Of a stretch of DNA of 18,339 bases, positions 6,987-14,264 are shown piece by piece; positions within the stretch are counted from its first letter, which is position 1, and each line of letters starts with the position of its first letter. Source of the stretch: Candidatus Poseidoniaceae archaeon (lineage in GTDB: Archaea; Thermoplasmatota; Poseidoniia; Poseidoniales; Poseidoniaceae); contig JAQXFL010000074.1 in NCBI GenBank assembly GCA_029250345.1, forward strand, positions 1-18,339, given 5' to 3'. Below the pieces are notes generated by a model. It was given only the letters and a program-made list of their open reading frames with translations. It searched no databases and had not been told where the DNA came from. The position numbers and the translations under genes were made by a program.

Positions 6987-8555
6987 TTACAATTGACCCG
7001 TTTCGTCATTACTGGAATCGGATGAAACTGACTTACTGCTCCATTTTGGTAGCGTCGAATCTGATGACTTGGAGCGTGAGATTACAAATGCGATTGTTCC
7101 ACCTACGAGAAGTGAAACCAAAACTGAGGCAACAATAAAAGCCATGCGAGGGTGATTTTGGTCAGTTGGAGATGAATCTTCGAGAACGAGAGTAAACTGG
7201 GTTTCGCTTGAGGCACCATTGTCGTCTTCTACCACCAGACGAACATCAAAGATTCCTGACTTAGAAAACTTTGATGAATCAAGAATTGATTTTCCGGCTA
7301 AGAACGTATTGCCGTTGACGTACCATGTGTACGATAACGTTTGGACATCGCTTGCAGTGTCTGCACTCATTGAACCGTTCAATTCCCAAACCTCATCGTA
7401 TCCAAGAGTAATTGTGTAGTTTGGTACGACGACAAAGGAATCAATTTCGACTTTCACTTCCGGCGCTAGATTCGTAACTAAAAATTGGGATTCGGAGACG
7501 GTCAGCCAGCCTGCTGTGTCTCGTACAAGCAGTTCCACAGTCCAAGTGCCAGAGAAAGGTGGATGAATGGAGATAATCGAATGCGAGATGTATTCTGACT
7601 CGGCAACAGCACGACGTGTACCGTCGGGTTCAACCAATGTCCAAGTCAATGCGTTTTCACCACCGACGTAACCGTCTTCAACTACTGCTGTAAATGAAAT
7701 TTCTTCATCTTCATTCACTTCGGGAAGTTCGGATATGAACTGCTGCATAGGAGATGTGCTCTCAACAGTCTGTGAACCGCTGGTAAGCAAGACTGTTGGT
7801 TGAGTCCTGTCAACAAGTAAACGGAAATTCGCAGTGTTTGACGTGTGCAGAAGGGTGTCGGTTACCGTCATGTCGTACAACCAAAATCCATCGTCTAATT
7901 GAACTGAATCAAGTTTGAATTCCAGCGTAAGTTCACCGTTACTCGTGGTAGAAACATAATCTCCGAAAGAAACCATTTCTTCAAGGCAATTTCCCGAGGG
8001 AGCAGAACATACTCGCATTGTGACAAATGATTCATTGAAACTATGTGATGGTAAAATCACAGGAACATTTACAGTCAGATCTTGTGTTGAAAGGAGATAG
8101 TATTGCCTGTCATCACTTTGGAACTCATTACCAAACTCGTGAATGTAGGGGTAATGGTTCGAGGTGCCAAGGTACACAACCCGTGAGTTGTGTGAGTTCA
8201 TATCCGGTAGTTCTCCAATGACCAAACGGCATGTGCAGTCGTATGTAGATACATTCAGTACGAGATTCCACTCCCATACACCATCGCTCACTGCATTAAC
8301 ACTGGAGAGTTTTCCTGATTCAAGTGCATGAGTTGTATTATCGAAGAGATTGTAGAGGTGCCAATCGACATCTGCGAGGGGGATCGAAGATGTACCGTTG
8401 AGATACAGCGAATCCTGTGCCTCAAGCCCAAGGATTCCTTGATGAATCGTGACAACACCCTCCTCGATGCTTGATGATGAGGCGTTCGCCATAGGTATGC
8501 ACGATGTAATGAGACCTGCCACGGCCATGAAAAACAGTGCCTTCACGGGTCGCAT
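6987..8555 (-). CDS. Secreted, membrane-anchored PKD-domain protein
   Basis: This 522-residue surface protein has no recognised enzyme domain. Residues 1-25 form a signal peptide: basic MRPVK, a hydrophobic core, and ANA before the Ser run as a probable cleavage site. ITSC at 16-19 could alternatively serve as a lipobox. Residues 30-360 are extracellular beta-sandwich-like segments with NxS/T sequons and two close Cys pairs (107/109, 183/190). Residues about 365-458 form a PKD-like domain (SYTWYVNG, then SGIFDVRLVVEDDNGAS). A single helix at about 471-493 and a Ser-rich cytoplasmic tail of about 29 residues end the protein, so the bulk lies outside the cell. ATG at 8555 is chosen over the ATG at 8639 because it starts the signal peptide and avoids a 22-base overlap with the upstream gene. 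It follows the TSP3 protein gene on the same strand, so the two may be partners at the cell surface. Confidence 0.82.
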   Translation of the reverse strand: MRPVKALFFMAVAGLITSCIPMANASSSSIEEGVVTIHQGILGLEAQDSLYLNGTSSIPLADVDWHLYNLFDNTTHALESGKLSSVNAVSDGVWEWNLVLNVSTYDCTCRLVIGELPDMNSHNSRVVYLGTSNHYPYIHEFGNEFQSDDRQYYLLSTQDLTVNVPVILPSHSFNESFVTMRVCSAPSGNCLEEMVSFGDYVSTTSNGELTLEFKLDSVQLDDGFWLYDMTVTDTLLHTSNTANFRLLVDRTQPTVLLTSGSQTVESTSPMQQFISELPEVNEDEEISFTAVVEDGYVGGENALTWTLVEPDGTRRAVAESEYISHSIISIHPPFSGTWTVELLVRDTAGWLTVSESQFLVTNLAPEVKVEIDSFVVVPNYTITLGYDEVWELNGSMSADTASDVQTLSYTWYVNGNTFLAGKSILDSSKFSKSGIFDVRLVVEDDNGASSETQFTLVLEDSSPTDQNHPRMAFIVASVLVSLLVGGTIAFVISRSKSSDSTLPKWSSKSVSSDSSNDETGQL

Positions 8556-8573
8556 GGTATACTCATCTCGCCA

Positions 8574-8591
8574 ACGAACATGAAGGTTCGT
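8574..8591 (-). other. Small inverted repeat in the leader of the PKD-protein gene
   Basis: ACGAAC at 8574-8579 and GTTCGT at 8586-8591 can pair around a 6-base loop. The hairpin lies between the TSP3-gene stop (8618) and the PKD-gene start (8555). It has no following T-run, so an intrinsic terminator is unlikely. At 6 bp it may be chance or a processing or attenuation element. Confidence 0.3.
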
Positions 8592-8617
8592 CCGGAATGA
8601 GTGTAGGTTGAACGATA

Positions 8618-11600
8618 TCATTGAGCAAATGGGTCGCACAATTCACCTTGACCAGGGAAACTGGTTGGGTTACGAGGGTTCGTGTCCCACTTGAATTCAC
8701 AATAGTTGACGTGACCGTCACCATCGGTATCGATCATGCGGTCTGCTGGATCATCCGGATCAAACTGGAAGTGGAATTCCCAGCCCGTGGCCATTCCATC
8801 ATCATCATGGTCTTGATAGTAAACTTCAGGGCCGTCGTTCCACTGGTCGCCATCAGAATCATTTGAAATTGGATTCGTTCCGTTTTGCTTCTCTTCGAAG
8901 TTGGTGTAATTCTCGAGGTTATCATAGAAGCGCTTGCCATCAGGTGAATCTGGGTCAATATTGCAGTCAGAGTTTGTACTGTCGTTGTAACCTGAGCAAT
9001 ATTTCTTGATAAGACCCGAGCGGTTAAGACCGTCGTTGTCTGGGTCTTCCGCACCATCCATGATTCCGTCGAGATCACTGTCCGGCATCGATGGGTCCAT
9101 GACACCACGAGCGCCATACGCATCGGTAGCGCCTTCTTCAATGAGTCCGCTCTCTAGCGCTAGCCGTGAATAATACACTTCCCAGCCGTCAGGTAGACTG
9201 TCAGAGTCCGTATCATCATCGACGGGATTCGTATTCCACTTATCAGGAGCTTCAGCGCTGTTTGAAAGTGAGTCATTGTCGACGTCAAAAGTGTCATCTT
9301 TTAATGAATCGAGAGAGGGGTCAAGAGCCCAGCGGCCGTTACAATCACAGAAAGCATTGATTGGCATCGAGAATCCTGATAAGTTCATTTCTGAAACTTC
9401 ATATTTCTTATCGATTATGAATCCGCCAAGATTGTTTTGCCAAACATACCCACCCGCATCCATTGAACAGTCGTTGTTCTGAGATGGGACACAACCAGGG
9501 CGCTGCCACGAAGATGTGGCGACCCAAAGACTGTGTGAGTTGGTATTCTCCTCCGCAGATTTCACCTGCATCTCCCATCCATCGAGCATCCCATCGGAGT
9601 CAGTATCGTTGAGAAGGGGATTTGTTGGATTTTGGAAAGGACGTGGAACAAATAAAACTTCATTACCGTCAATCAAACTATCATTGTCGGTATCTGAGTT
9701 GTTAGCGTGGGTAAGGAAATTGTCCTTGCCTGCAATGACTTCCTCTCCATCTTCTAATCCATCGTTGTCAGTATCGAACATACATGGGCTTGTGAAGTAT
9801 GCTACGCCTTCCCATGAGTATCCTGTGAGTGCCTCAATCTGGTCAAGTTCACCGTCACCGTCCGTGTCAGGGTTGGAAGCATTCGAACCGCCGGCACACG
9901 TATTCGCAAACTCATCGTAATCAGAGAGCCCGTCAGCATCTGTGTCGAAGAGCCCTGGGTCGGATGTGACCCAAGTCTTCACAACACCGTTGTTGACAAC
10001 TAGGATTTCCCAGCCCATGACTTCAATACCGTCGAGGAGGCCATCACCGTCGGTATCGGAGTTGAGCGGGTCGGTCGAACGACCGTCAATAATGCCATCA
10101 CCGTCACGGTCACGAGCATTGTATTCCATGAGGTTGGTAAATTGCTCTTCAGGTTCAACAATTTCCATCCATTGGAACAGACGAGATTCGACAGCTTGTC
10201 CAATAGAGACATCAATTTGGTAGACGTATCCGGAGACAGGGGCCTGCATAGCAATTGTTTGCTTCTGTCCGCCAGCGAGTGTGATTTGCCCTCGTGCGAC
10301 GGTGGAGTTTGCTTCGACCCACTGGTCTTTGAGAACGTCAATACCGACAACAATAGTTGTCGATTCCAGGGTTGTGTAGAAAACGCCACCATCGCCGTCT
10401 ACATCCCAACCATCGTGGTCAGGATCGAGGTTACCGTTGGCACCGTCTCGTGGGTGAAGGCCGTTGGTGGATTCCCATCCATCAGGCATACCGTCAATAT
10501 CGGTGTCGAGTCGCCATGGTGAAGTGAAGTTAGTTGGACCAAATATCTCGGCCACTTCGTATTCCTCAAGATTGTTGAGTCCGTCTTCATCCCAGTCGCC
10601 GTAGCCATCGGAAGCATTGGCAGGATTGAGTGTCATTGATGCATCATTTTGCGGATGATCGTTTACGCTGGAATAGCAGAACTCAAAACCGTCTGGCATT
10701 CCATCTCCGTCGGTATCCCAGTCTGATGGCCCGTTGAGGAGGCCATCGCCATCCATATCCATTAGGAACCACGAGTTCTCAACACCTGCGAACGGTGAGG
10801 CACGGGTAATTGGATTAAGGAGAGGAACATTGCAGTTCTCACCGACACCAGTCGAAAGAACGGAAGTCAGGTTACTGACTTCTACGATGTCATCAAGAAG
10901 ATCCATGTCTGAATCCCGTGCATTTGGATTCGTACCGAATGTCTCCTCTTGGAAATTTGGAAGACCGTCTTCGTCGGTGTCAAGGACCATGTCGCAAGAA
11001 TGCGCCCCTGAAGGGTTTGCCAGTTCGTCCCAAGACGGAAGGACATCGGAGGAATCGTAGAAGACAGAGAGAGTTTCTTCCATTGCTTGGTCGAGTAAAA
11101 GACAATCCCAGTTTCCGTTGAGAGGATTGAACAACTCAACATCGCCACCTGGGGTTTGAACAGTTTGTGTGTACTTGGACTCCCAAAGGTCATTGAGTCC
11201 GTCGTTGTCTGTATCGGATCGCTGAGGGTCTGTTTGGAGTTCTTGCTCTTGCTGGTTTGTTAGACCATCGTTGTCTGGGTCGCCGTTGGGCCCTTGTTCA
11301 GGGTCAGGCCACGAATCAGTTTCATTTTCGATGTTTGCTTCGTCGGTATTGTCGTTGTTTGAACTGTCTTGGTCGAGATCTTCAGACTCACCGTTGTCAA
11401 GAGGGTTGAGCCCGTGGTCCACTTCCCAACCGTCACTCATACCGTCAAAGTCAGTATCAGCGAGTTGAGGGTCTGTACCGTATTGAGTCGATTCGAGAAG
11501 GTCTGACAAACCATCGCCGTCGGAATCGAGAGCTGCGCTGATTGAGGTACCAGAACCTATCAAATCTTCTTCTGCTGCGCTTTCAAAACCACCGATTCCT

Positions 11601-11701
11601 TCACTGGTTTGGAAGTAGCCGGAGAAACCGACGAAAAGCGAGCCAAAAATCAAGGTTGATATGATTGCGGCATAGGCCATTTGGTTGTGATTTAGAGACA
11701 T
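8618..11701 (-). CDS. Very acidic thrombospondin type-3 repeat surface protein
   Basis: This 1027-residue protein carries about two dozen DxDxDG-type Ca-binding motifs. One hydrophobic N-terminal helix (about 9-31, AYAAIISTLIFGSLF) should anchor or export it. From about residue 59 to the C-terminus, motifs of the form DTDxDGLxDGWE recur. Many are followed by short loops ending TNP or TDP, as in bacterial and archaeal adhesin-like TSP3 proteins. Several sequons (NxS/T) suggest N-glycosylation. Cysteines are few and clustered between repeats. Residues about 447-516 interrupt the repeats with a segment resembling a lipoyl/biotinyl barrel-sandwich. No catalytic motif is seen; a Ca-dependent structural, adhesive or surface-layer role is inferred. 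ATG at 11701 is preferred to the ATG at 11719 because GGTG lies 6 bases before it and the signal helix then starts close to the terminus. The PKD protein gene follows 62 bases downstream on the same strand. Confidence 0.85.
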   Translation of the reverse strand: MSLNHNQMAYAAIISTLIFGSLFVGFSGYFQTSEGIGGFESAAEEDLIGSGTSISAALDSDGDGLSDLLESTQYGTDPQLADTDFDGMSDGWEVDHGLNPLDNGESEDLDQDSSNNDNTDEANIENETDSWPDPEQGPNGDPDNDGLTNQQEQELQTDPQRSDTDNDGLNDLWESKYTQTVQTPGGDVELFNPLNGNWDCLLLDQAMEETLSVFYDSSDVLPSWDELANPSGAHSCDMVLDTDEDGLPNFQEETFGTNPNARDSDMDLLDDIVEVSNLTSVLSTGVGENCNVPLLNPITRASPFAGVENSWFLMDMDGDGLLNGPSDWDTDGDGMPDGFEFCYSSVNDHPQNDASMTLNPANASDGYGDWDEDGLNNLEEYEVAEIFGPTNFTSPWRLDTDIDGMPDGWESTNGLHPRDGANGNLDPDHDGWDVDGDGGVFYTTLESTTIVVGIDVLKDQWVEANSTVARGQITLAGGQKQTIAMQAPVSGYVYQIDVSIGQAVESRLFQWMEIVEPEEQFTNLMEYNARDRDGDGIIDGRSTDPLNSDTDGDGLLDGIEVMGWEILVVNNGVVKTWVTSDPGLFDTDADGLSDYDEFANTCAGGSNASNPDTDGDGELDQIEALTGYSWEGVAYFTSPCMFDTDNDGLEDGEEVIAGKDNFLTHANNSDTDNDSLIDGNEVLFVPRPFQNPTNPLLNDTDSDGMLDGWEMQVKSAEENTNSHSLWVATSSWQRPGCVPSQNNDCSMDAGGYVWQNNLGGFIIDKKYEVSEMNLSGFSMPINAFCDCNGRWALDPSLDSLKDDTFDVDNDSLSNSAEAPDKWNTNPVDDDTDSDSLPDGWEVYYSRLALESGLIEEGATDAYGARGVMDPSMPDSDLDGIMDGAEDPDNDGLNRSGLIKKYCSGYNDSTNSDCNIDPDSPDGKRFYDNLENYTNFEEKQNGTNPISNDSDGDQWNDGPEVYYQDHDDDGMATGWEFHFQFDPDDPADRMIDTDGDGHVNYCEFKWDTNPRNPTSFPGQGELCDPFAQ
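10154..10363 (-). other. Barrel-sandwich (lipoyl/biotinyl-like) segment inside the TSP3 protein
   Basis: This region codes residues about 447-516. The pattern QAPVSGYVYQIDVSIGQAVE is close to the A-P-V-x-G-x-V half motif of lipoyl, biotinyl and membrane-fusion-protein hammerheads (APvsGxVxxixVxxGxxV). A preceding strand pair (ARGQITLAGGQKQTIAM) fits the same fold. There is no Lys at the usual modification turn, so a structural role is more likely than cofactor carriage. The assignment is made by pattern only. Confidence 0.4.
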
Positions 11702-11703
11702 TT

Positions 11704-11747
11704 CATACACCACGCACATCAGTGCAACTTTACCGACTTGGTGTATG
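11704..11747 (-). promoter_or_regulatory. Inverted repeat covering the ribosome site of the TSP3 gene
   Basis: CATACACC at 11704-11711 and GGTGTATG at 11740-11747 are perfect 8-base complements separated by 28 bases. In the minus-strand transcript the 3' arm (11711-11704) contains the GGTG thought to be the ribosome site. Folding of a long leader would therefore hide it. A transcript starting from the putative TATA element nearby would begin inside the loop and lack the 5' arm. The arms could equally be a DNA operator. Confidence 0.35.
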
Positions 11748-11748
11748 G

Positions 11749-11758
11749 GTTATAGACC
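11749..11758 (-). promoter_or_regulatory. Candidate archaeal TATA box for the TSP3 gene
   Basis: The minus strand reads GGTCTATAAC here, in the largest gap of the minus-strand block (115 bases). A start about 25 bases downstream (near 11728) would leave a leader of about 27 bases containing GGTG before the ATG at 11701. No clear purine-rich BRE is seen. Confidence 0.35.
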
Positions 11759-11816
11759 TTAACTCTCAATGTGCCATTCTTGTAGGAGAATATATGTCTG
11801 CATTGAGTGTTTAGTA

Positions 11817-12890
11817 TCACCCTGCATACGATAAAAGTGACGAGATTTTGACAGACCAATTTTCGTCTTTTTGATGAATTTCAACCTTTGCCTTACGTCC
11901 AAATCCTCGCTGCCAAAACGAAAACAAATACCCCACCAAAAGAGGCCACTGAGAACTCGGACGCAATAGAAATTCAACACCACCTTGATCGTCCAAGGAA
12001 CTGATTTGAAGTGGTTTACCAAATCCAAAAGGCACGAGGTAAGCATCACAAAGTTGATTCCAGCTCTGTAGATCTTGGATATAGATTGGTTGCTCGCTCT
12101 CAGAAACCAACTGATTCACGGCTAATGTGCACAGAACGAGCGGTACTTGCGAGCGTGTATCGATACTTTCGGGAAAGTTCCAGCACTCTAGCCAGTCAGG
12201 CCGAAGTTGAATTCCTTGCATTGTTAATGTTTCAAAAAGTCGAGCAAAGATTCCATTCGCAAGCATGCTGCTGCGTTCACCTGCATGAGTCCACCCGTTG
12301 GAAACGATTTGCAAATCAAGGTCAAATGAAGATGAAGAGGCGTTTGGAAGAGATGAAGAATCCCAACAAAGAACTGGACTGGCAGCGGCTGCAGAGAATT
12401 GACGCTCCATGGATTCAAAGTCAAGACGAATCGTATTGTTTGAGAGTTGCTGCCATTGTATTTTGTACCGCGATTGAGAAATTTTTTCAGTGGCAGCAAG
12501 CGCAAAACCACTGCACAACGGTGCCATGAGATTCGATGTCAGGAGGGATGTCTCAAAGTCGAAAATGCCCCATCCCATCAAATTCCATCGGTTTGAAAGG
12601 GCAGTATTTTGTCGATGTTTCTTACGAAACCACCCCGCATCTAAGATGGAATTGGTTGTAAGAAAGTATTCCTCTTGGTCTGCAGCGGCATTGAGTAATT
12701 TACGGCCCAACGGAACGCCAGAAAATGTCTCCACTGCCAGCCACCAACGGTGGAAATCAACGAGATTCCACACCATCCATCCGTGACCCTCGGAATCACG
12801 GATTGAGCCATCAGCTGCGCAGTGAAAATGCTCCTGCAAGTTTGAAAGAACCAATTCAGCAGAATGTTTTGTTTCGTCGCCAACTGACAT
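11817..12890 (-). CDS. Unidentified Trp-rich soluble protein with a possible internal duplication
   Basis: This 357-residue protein matches no family I know. It lacks a signal peptide and membrane helices, so it should be cytosolic. It contains 16 tryptophans (about 4.5 percent), including clustered pairs near 38-50 and 102-107. The two halves look alike. Residues about 35-160 and 198-350 each begin with GW, pass through a helical stretch, and end in a hydrophobic helix followed by two beta strands (compare APLCSGFALAATEKISQSRY with LLVGYLFSFWQRGFGRKAKV). This resembles the helix-then-strand plan of V4R-type ligand-binding domains, but that is weak inference. Start ATG at 12890 is supported by GAGG 7 bases upstream, overlapping the glyA stop, which points to translational coupling with serine hydroxymethyltransferase. 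Confidence 0.75.
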   Translation of the reverse strand: MSVGDETKHSAELVLSNLQEHFHCAADGSIRDSEGHGWMVWNLVDFHRWWLAVETFSGVPLGRKLLNAAADQEEYFLTTNSILDAGWFRKKHRQNTALSNRWNLMGWGIFDFETSLLTSNLMAPLCSGFALAATEKISQSRYKIQWQQLSNNTIRLDFESMERQFSAAAASPVLCWDSSSLPNASSSSFDLDLQIVSNGWTHAGERSSMLANGIFARLFETLTMQGIQLRPDWLECWNFPESIDTRSQVPLVLCTLAVNQLVSESEQPIYIQDLQSWNQLCDAYLVPFGFGKPLQISSLDDQGGVEFLLRPSSQWPLLVGYLFSFWQRGFGRKAKVEIHQKDENWSVKISSLLSYAG

Positions 12891-12902
12891 AGACGAGCCT
12901 CA
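12891..12902 (-). promoter_or_regulatory. Stop-nested ribosome binding site at the glyA junction
   Basis: On the minus strand TGAGG reads 12902-12898: TGA ends glyA and GAGG is the ribosome site for the Trp-rich protein, whose ATG begins at 12890. The stop-to-start distance equals that at 132-144 and at 5572-5560. Confidence 0.65.
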
Positions 12903-14213
12903 AAAGGGATAGCCAGTAACCTGTTCCTCGTTGAAGCAGTAACGGATGGTCTGAAAATTCGATTTCAAATTCGAGACATCCTTCTTCACAGACGACGGCT
13001 CTTCGGAATGCAACAGAACTCTTGCGTAAAGTTGAGCGACTTCTTGCATTTCTAAAACGCCCATTCCGACACGAGTCAATTCTTGAACGCCAAGACGTAA
13101 GCCTGACGGAGTCATCGCTTTGGTGTCACCGGGAAGCATATTCATGTTGGTAATGATTCCTGCGTCCTCCAACAATTGTGCCGCCTTGGCACCCGCCCCC
13201 GAGTCGGTAGAACCGTGACGCGTCAGTACTTGATGCGATGCTGTGTATCCACGCGATTCAGCGAGGACGTCGAAACCTTCCGCTGCCAATGCCGAGGCAA
13301 ATGCCTGTGCGTTTCGAACAATATCGGTTGCATACGCCTCCCCATATTCCTCAAACTCAGCCAAAGCAACAACTTTCCCCGCAACGTGGTGAAGGTGATA
13401 CGACGAGCAGACGCCAGGGAAGACTGCAGTGTTCAACTTCCGTTGGAATTTCGGGTCATCACTCGACGAAAGAAGGAATCCACCTTGGGGTCCAGGGAAG
13501 GTTTTGTGTGAAGAGCCGGTCATGACATCAGCACCCTCTCTCAATGGATCTTGGAACACACCACCTGCGATGAGGCCCAATACATGTGCACCATCGTACA
13601 TCACAGTCGATCCAACTTCATGGGCTGCATCAGCTATTTCACGGAGGGGAGTTGGGAACAAAAAGACGGATTGCCCGATGAGTGAAACCTCGGGCTGGAC
13701 TTCTCGAATGAGAGCACATGCTCCGTCAATATCCGGCTCCATCCTCTCTTCATCCCATGGATAGGTCGACAAATCAAGATCTCGCAGACCAACTGCTCCC
13801 ATGCGGGCGTGAGAGATATGACCGCCATCTGCGGTTGAAACCGCCGTAATTTTATCCCCAGGTTTTGCAAGTGCTTTCAAAGCAGCAATGTTCGACACGG
13901 TTCCCGAAGTTGACTGGATGTTGGCGAAAGGAGCATTGAATACACTTTGTGCCAATTCAATACCCATGCTCTCAATCGTGTCGAAATCATTGCAACCCTG
14001 ATAGTATCGTTTACCTGGCAAACCTTCCGCATAGCGCCCATGGAGGTCACTTGCCACTATTTTCTGAACCATTGGAGAAACGATGTTTTCTGATGCAATC
14101 ATGCCCAAACCGTTTCGATAGAGATCTCCGCTCGAAGCAGTTGCTGCTAGAACTGCGTTTGCTTTTGACAGTGTAGAGGTGCTGGGTGACCAAGAACCAC
14201 GTTCGCGCTGCAT
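12900..14213 (-). CDS. glyA: Serine hydroxymethyltransferase
   Basis: This cytosolic PLP enzyme interconverts serine and glycine, passing the one-carbon unit to a folate or pterin carrier. Its 437 residues are the usual length. Conserved features in order are IASENIVS (39-46), GRYAEGLPGKRYYQGC (59-74), the STSGTVSN cofactor-binding segment (101-108), GGHISH (130-135), YDGAHVLG with the PLP-nitrogen Asp207, and TGSSHKTFPGPQGG with the Schiff-base Lys237. A closing TPSGLRLG precedes the C-terminal small domain. ATG at 14213 lacks a clear ribosome site. No earlier in-frame start is obvious in the 51-base gap behind the large membrane protein gene. The Trp-rich protein follows 9 bases downstream and is probably co-translated. 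Confidence 0.96.
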   Translation of the reverse strand: MQRERGSWSPSTSTLSKANAVLAATASSGDLYRNGLGMIASENIVSPMVQKIVASDLHGRYAEGLPGKRYYQGCNDFDTIESMGIELAQSVFNAPFANIQSTSGTVSNIAALKALAKPGDKITAVSTADGGHISHARMGAVGLRDLDLSTYPWDEERMEPDIDGACALIREVQPEVSLIGQSVFLFPTPLREIADAAHEVGSTVMYDGAHVLGLIAGGVFQDPLREGADVMTGSSHKTFPGPQGGFLLSSSDDPKFQRKLNTAVFPGVCSSYHLHHVAGKVVALAEFEEYGEAYATDIVRNAQAFASALAAEGFDVLAESRGYTASHQVLTRHGSTDSGAGAKAAQLLEDAGIITNMNMLPGDTKAMTPSGLRLGVQELTRVGMGVLEMQEVAQLYARVLLHSEEPSSVKKDVSNLKSNFQTIRYCFNEEQVTGYPF

Positions 14214-14264
14214 GAAGTTTGCTTGAGCAGTCGGTCTTTGAACTCATTGATTCAAGATGATGGC

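Noticed and set aside
10000..10392. Long alternative frames inside the TSP3 gene on both strands
   Set aside because: The repeated Asp/Gly/Asn codons suppress stops in the other frames; none has a domain or ribosome site.
12011..12529. 172-residue open frame on the + strand
   Set aside because: It is fully antisense to the Trp-rich gene, has no ribosome site, and has a composition (many Gln, His, Arg) typical of a shadow.
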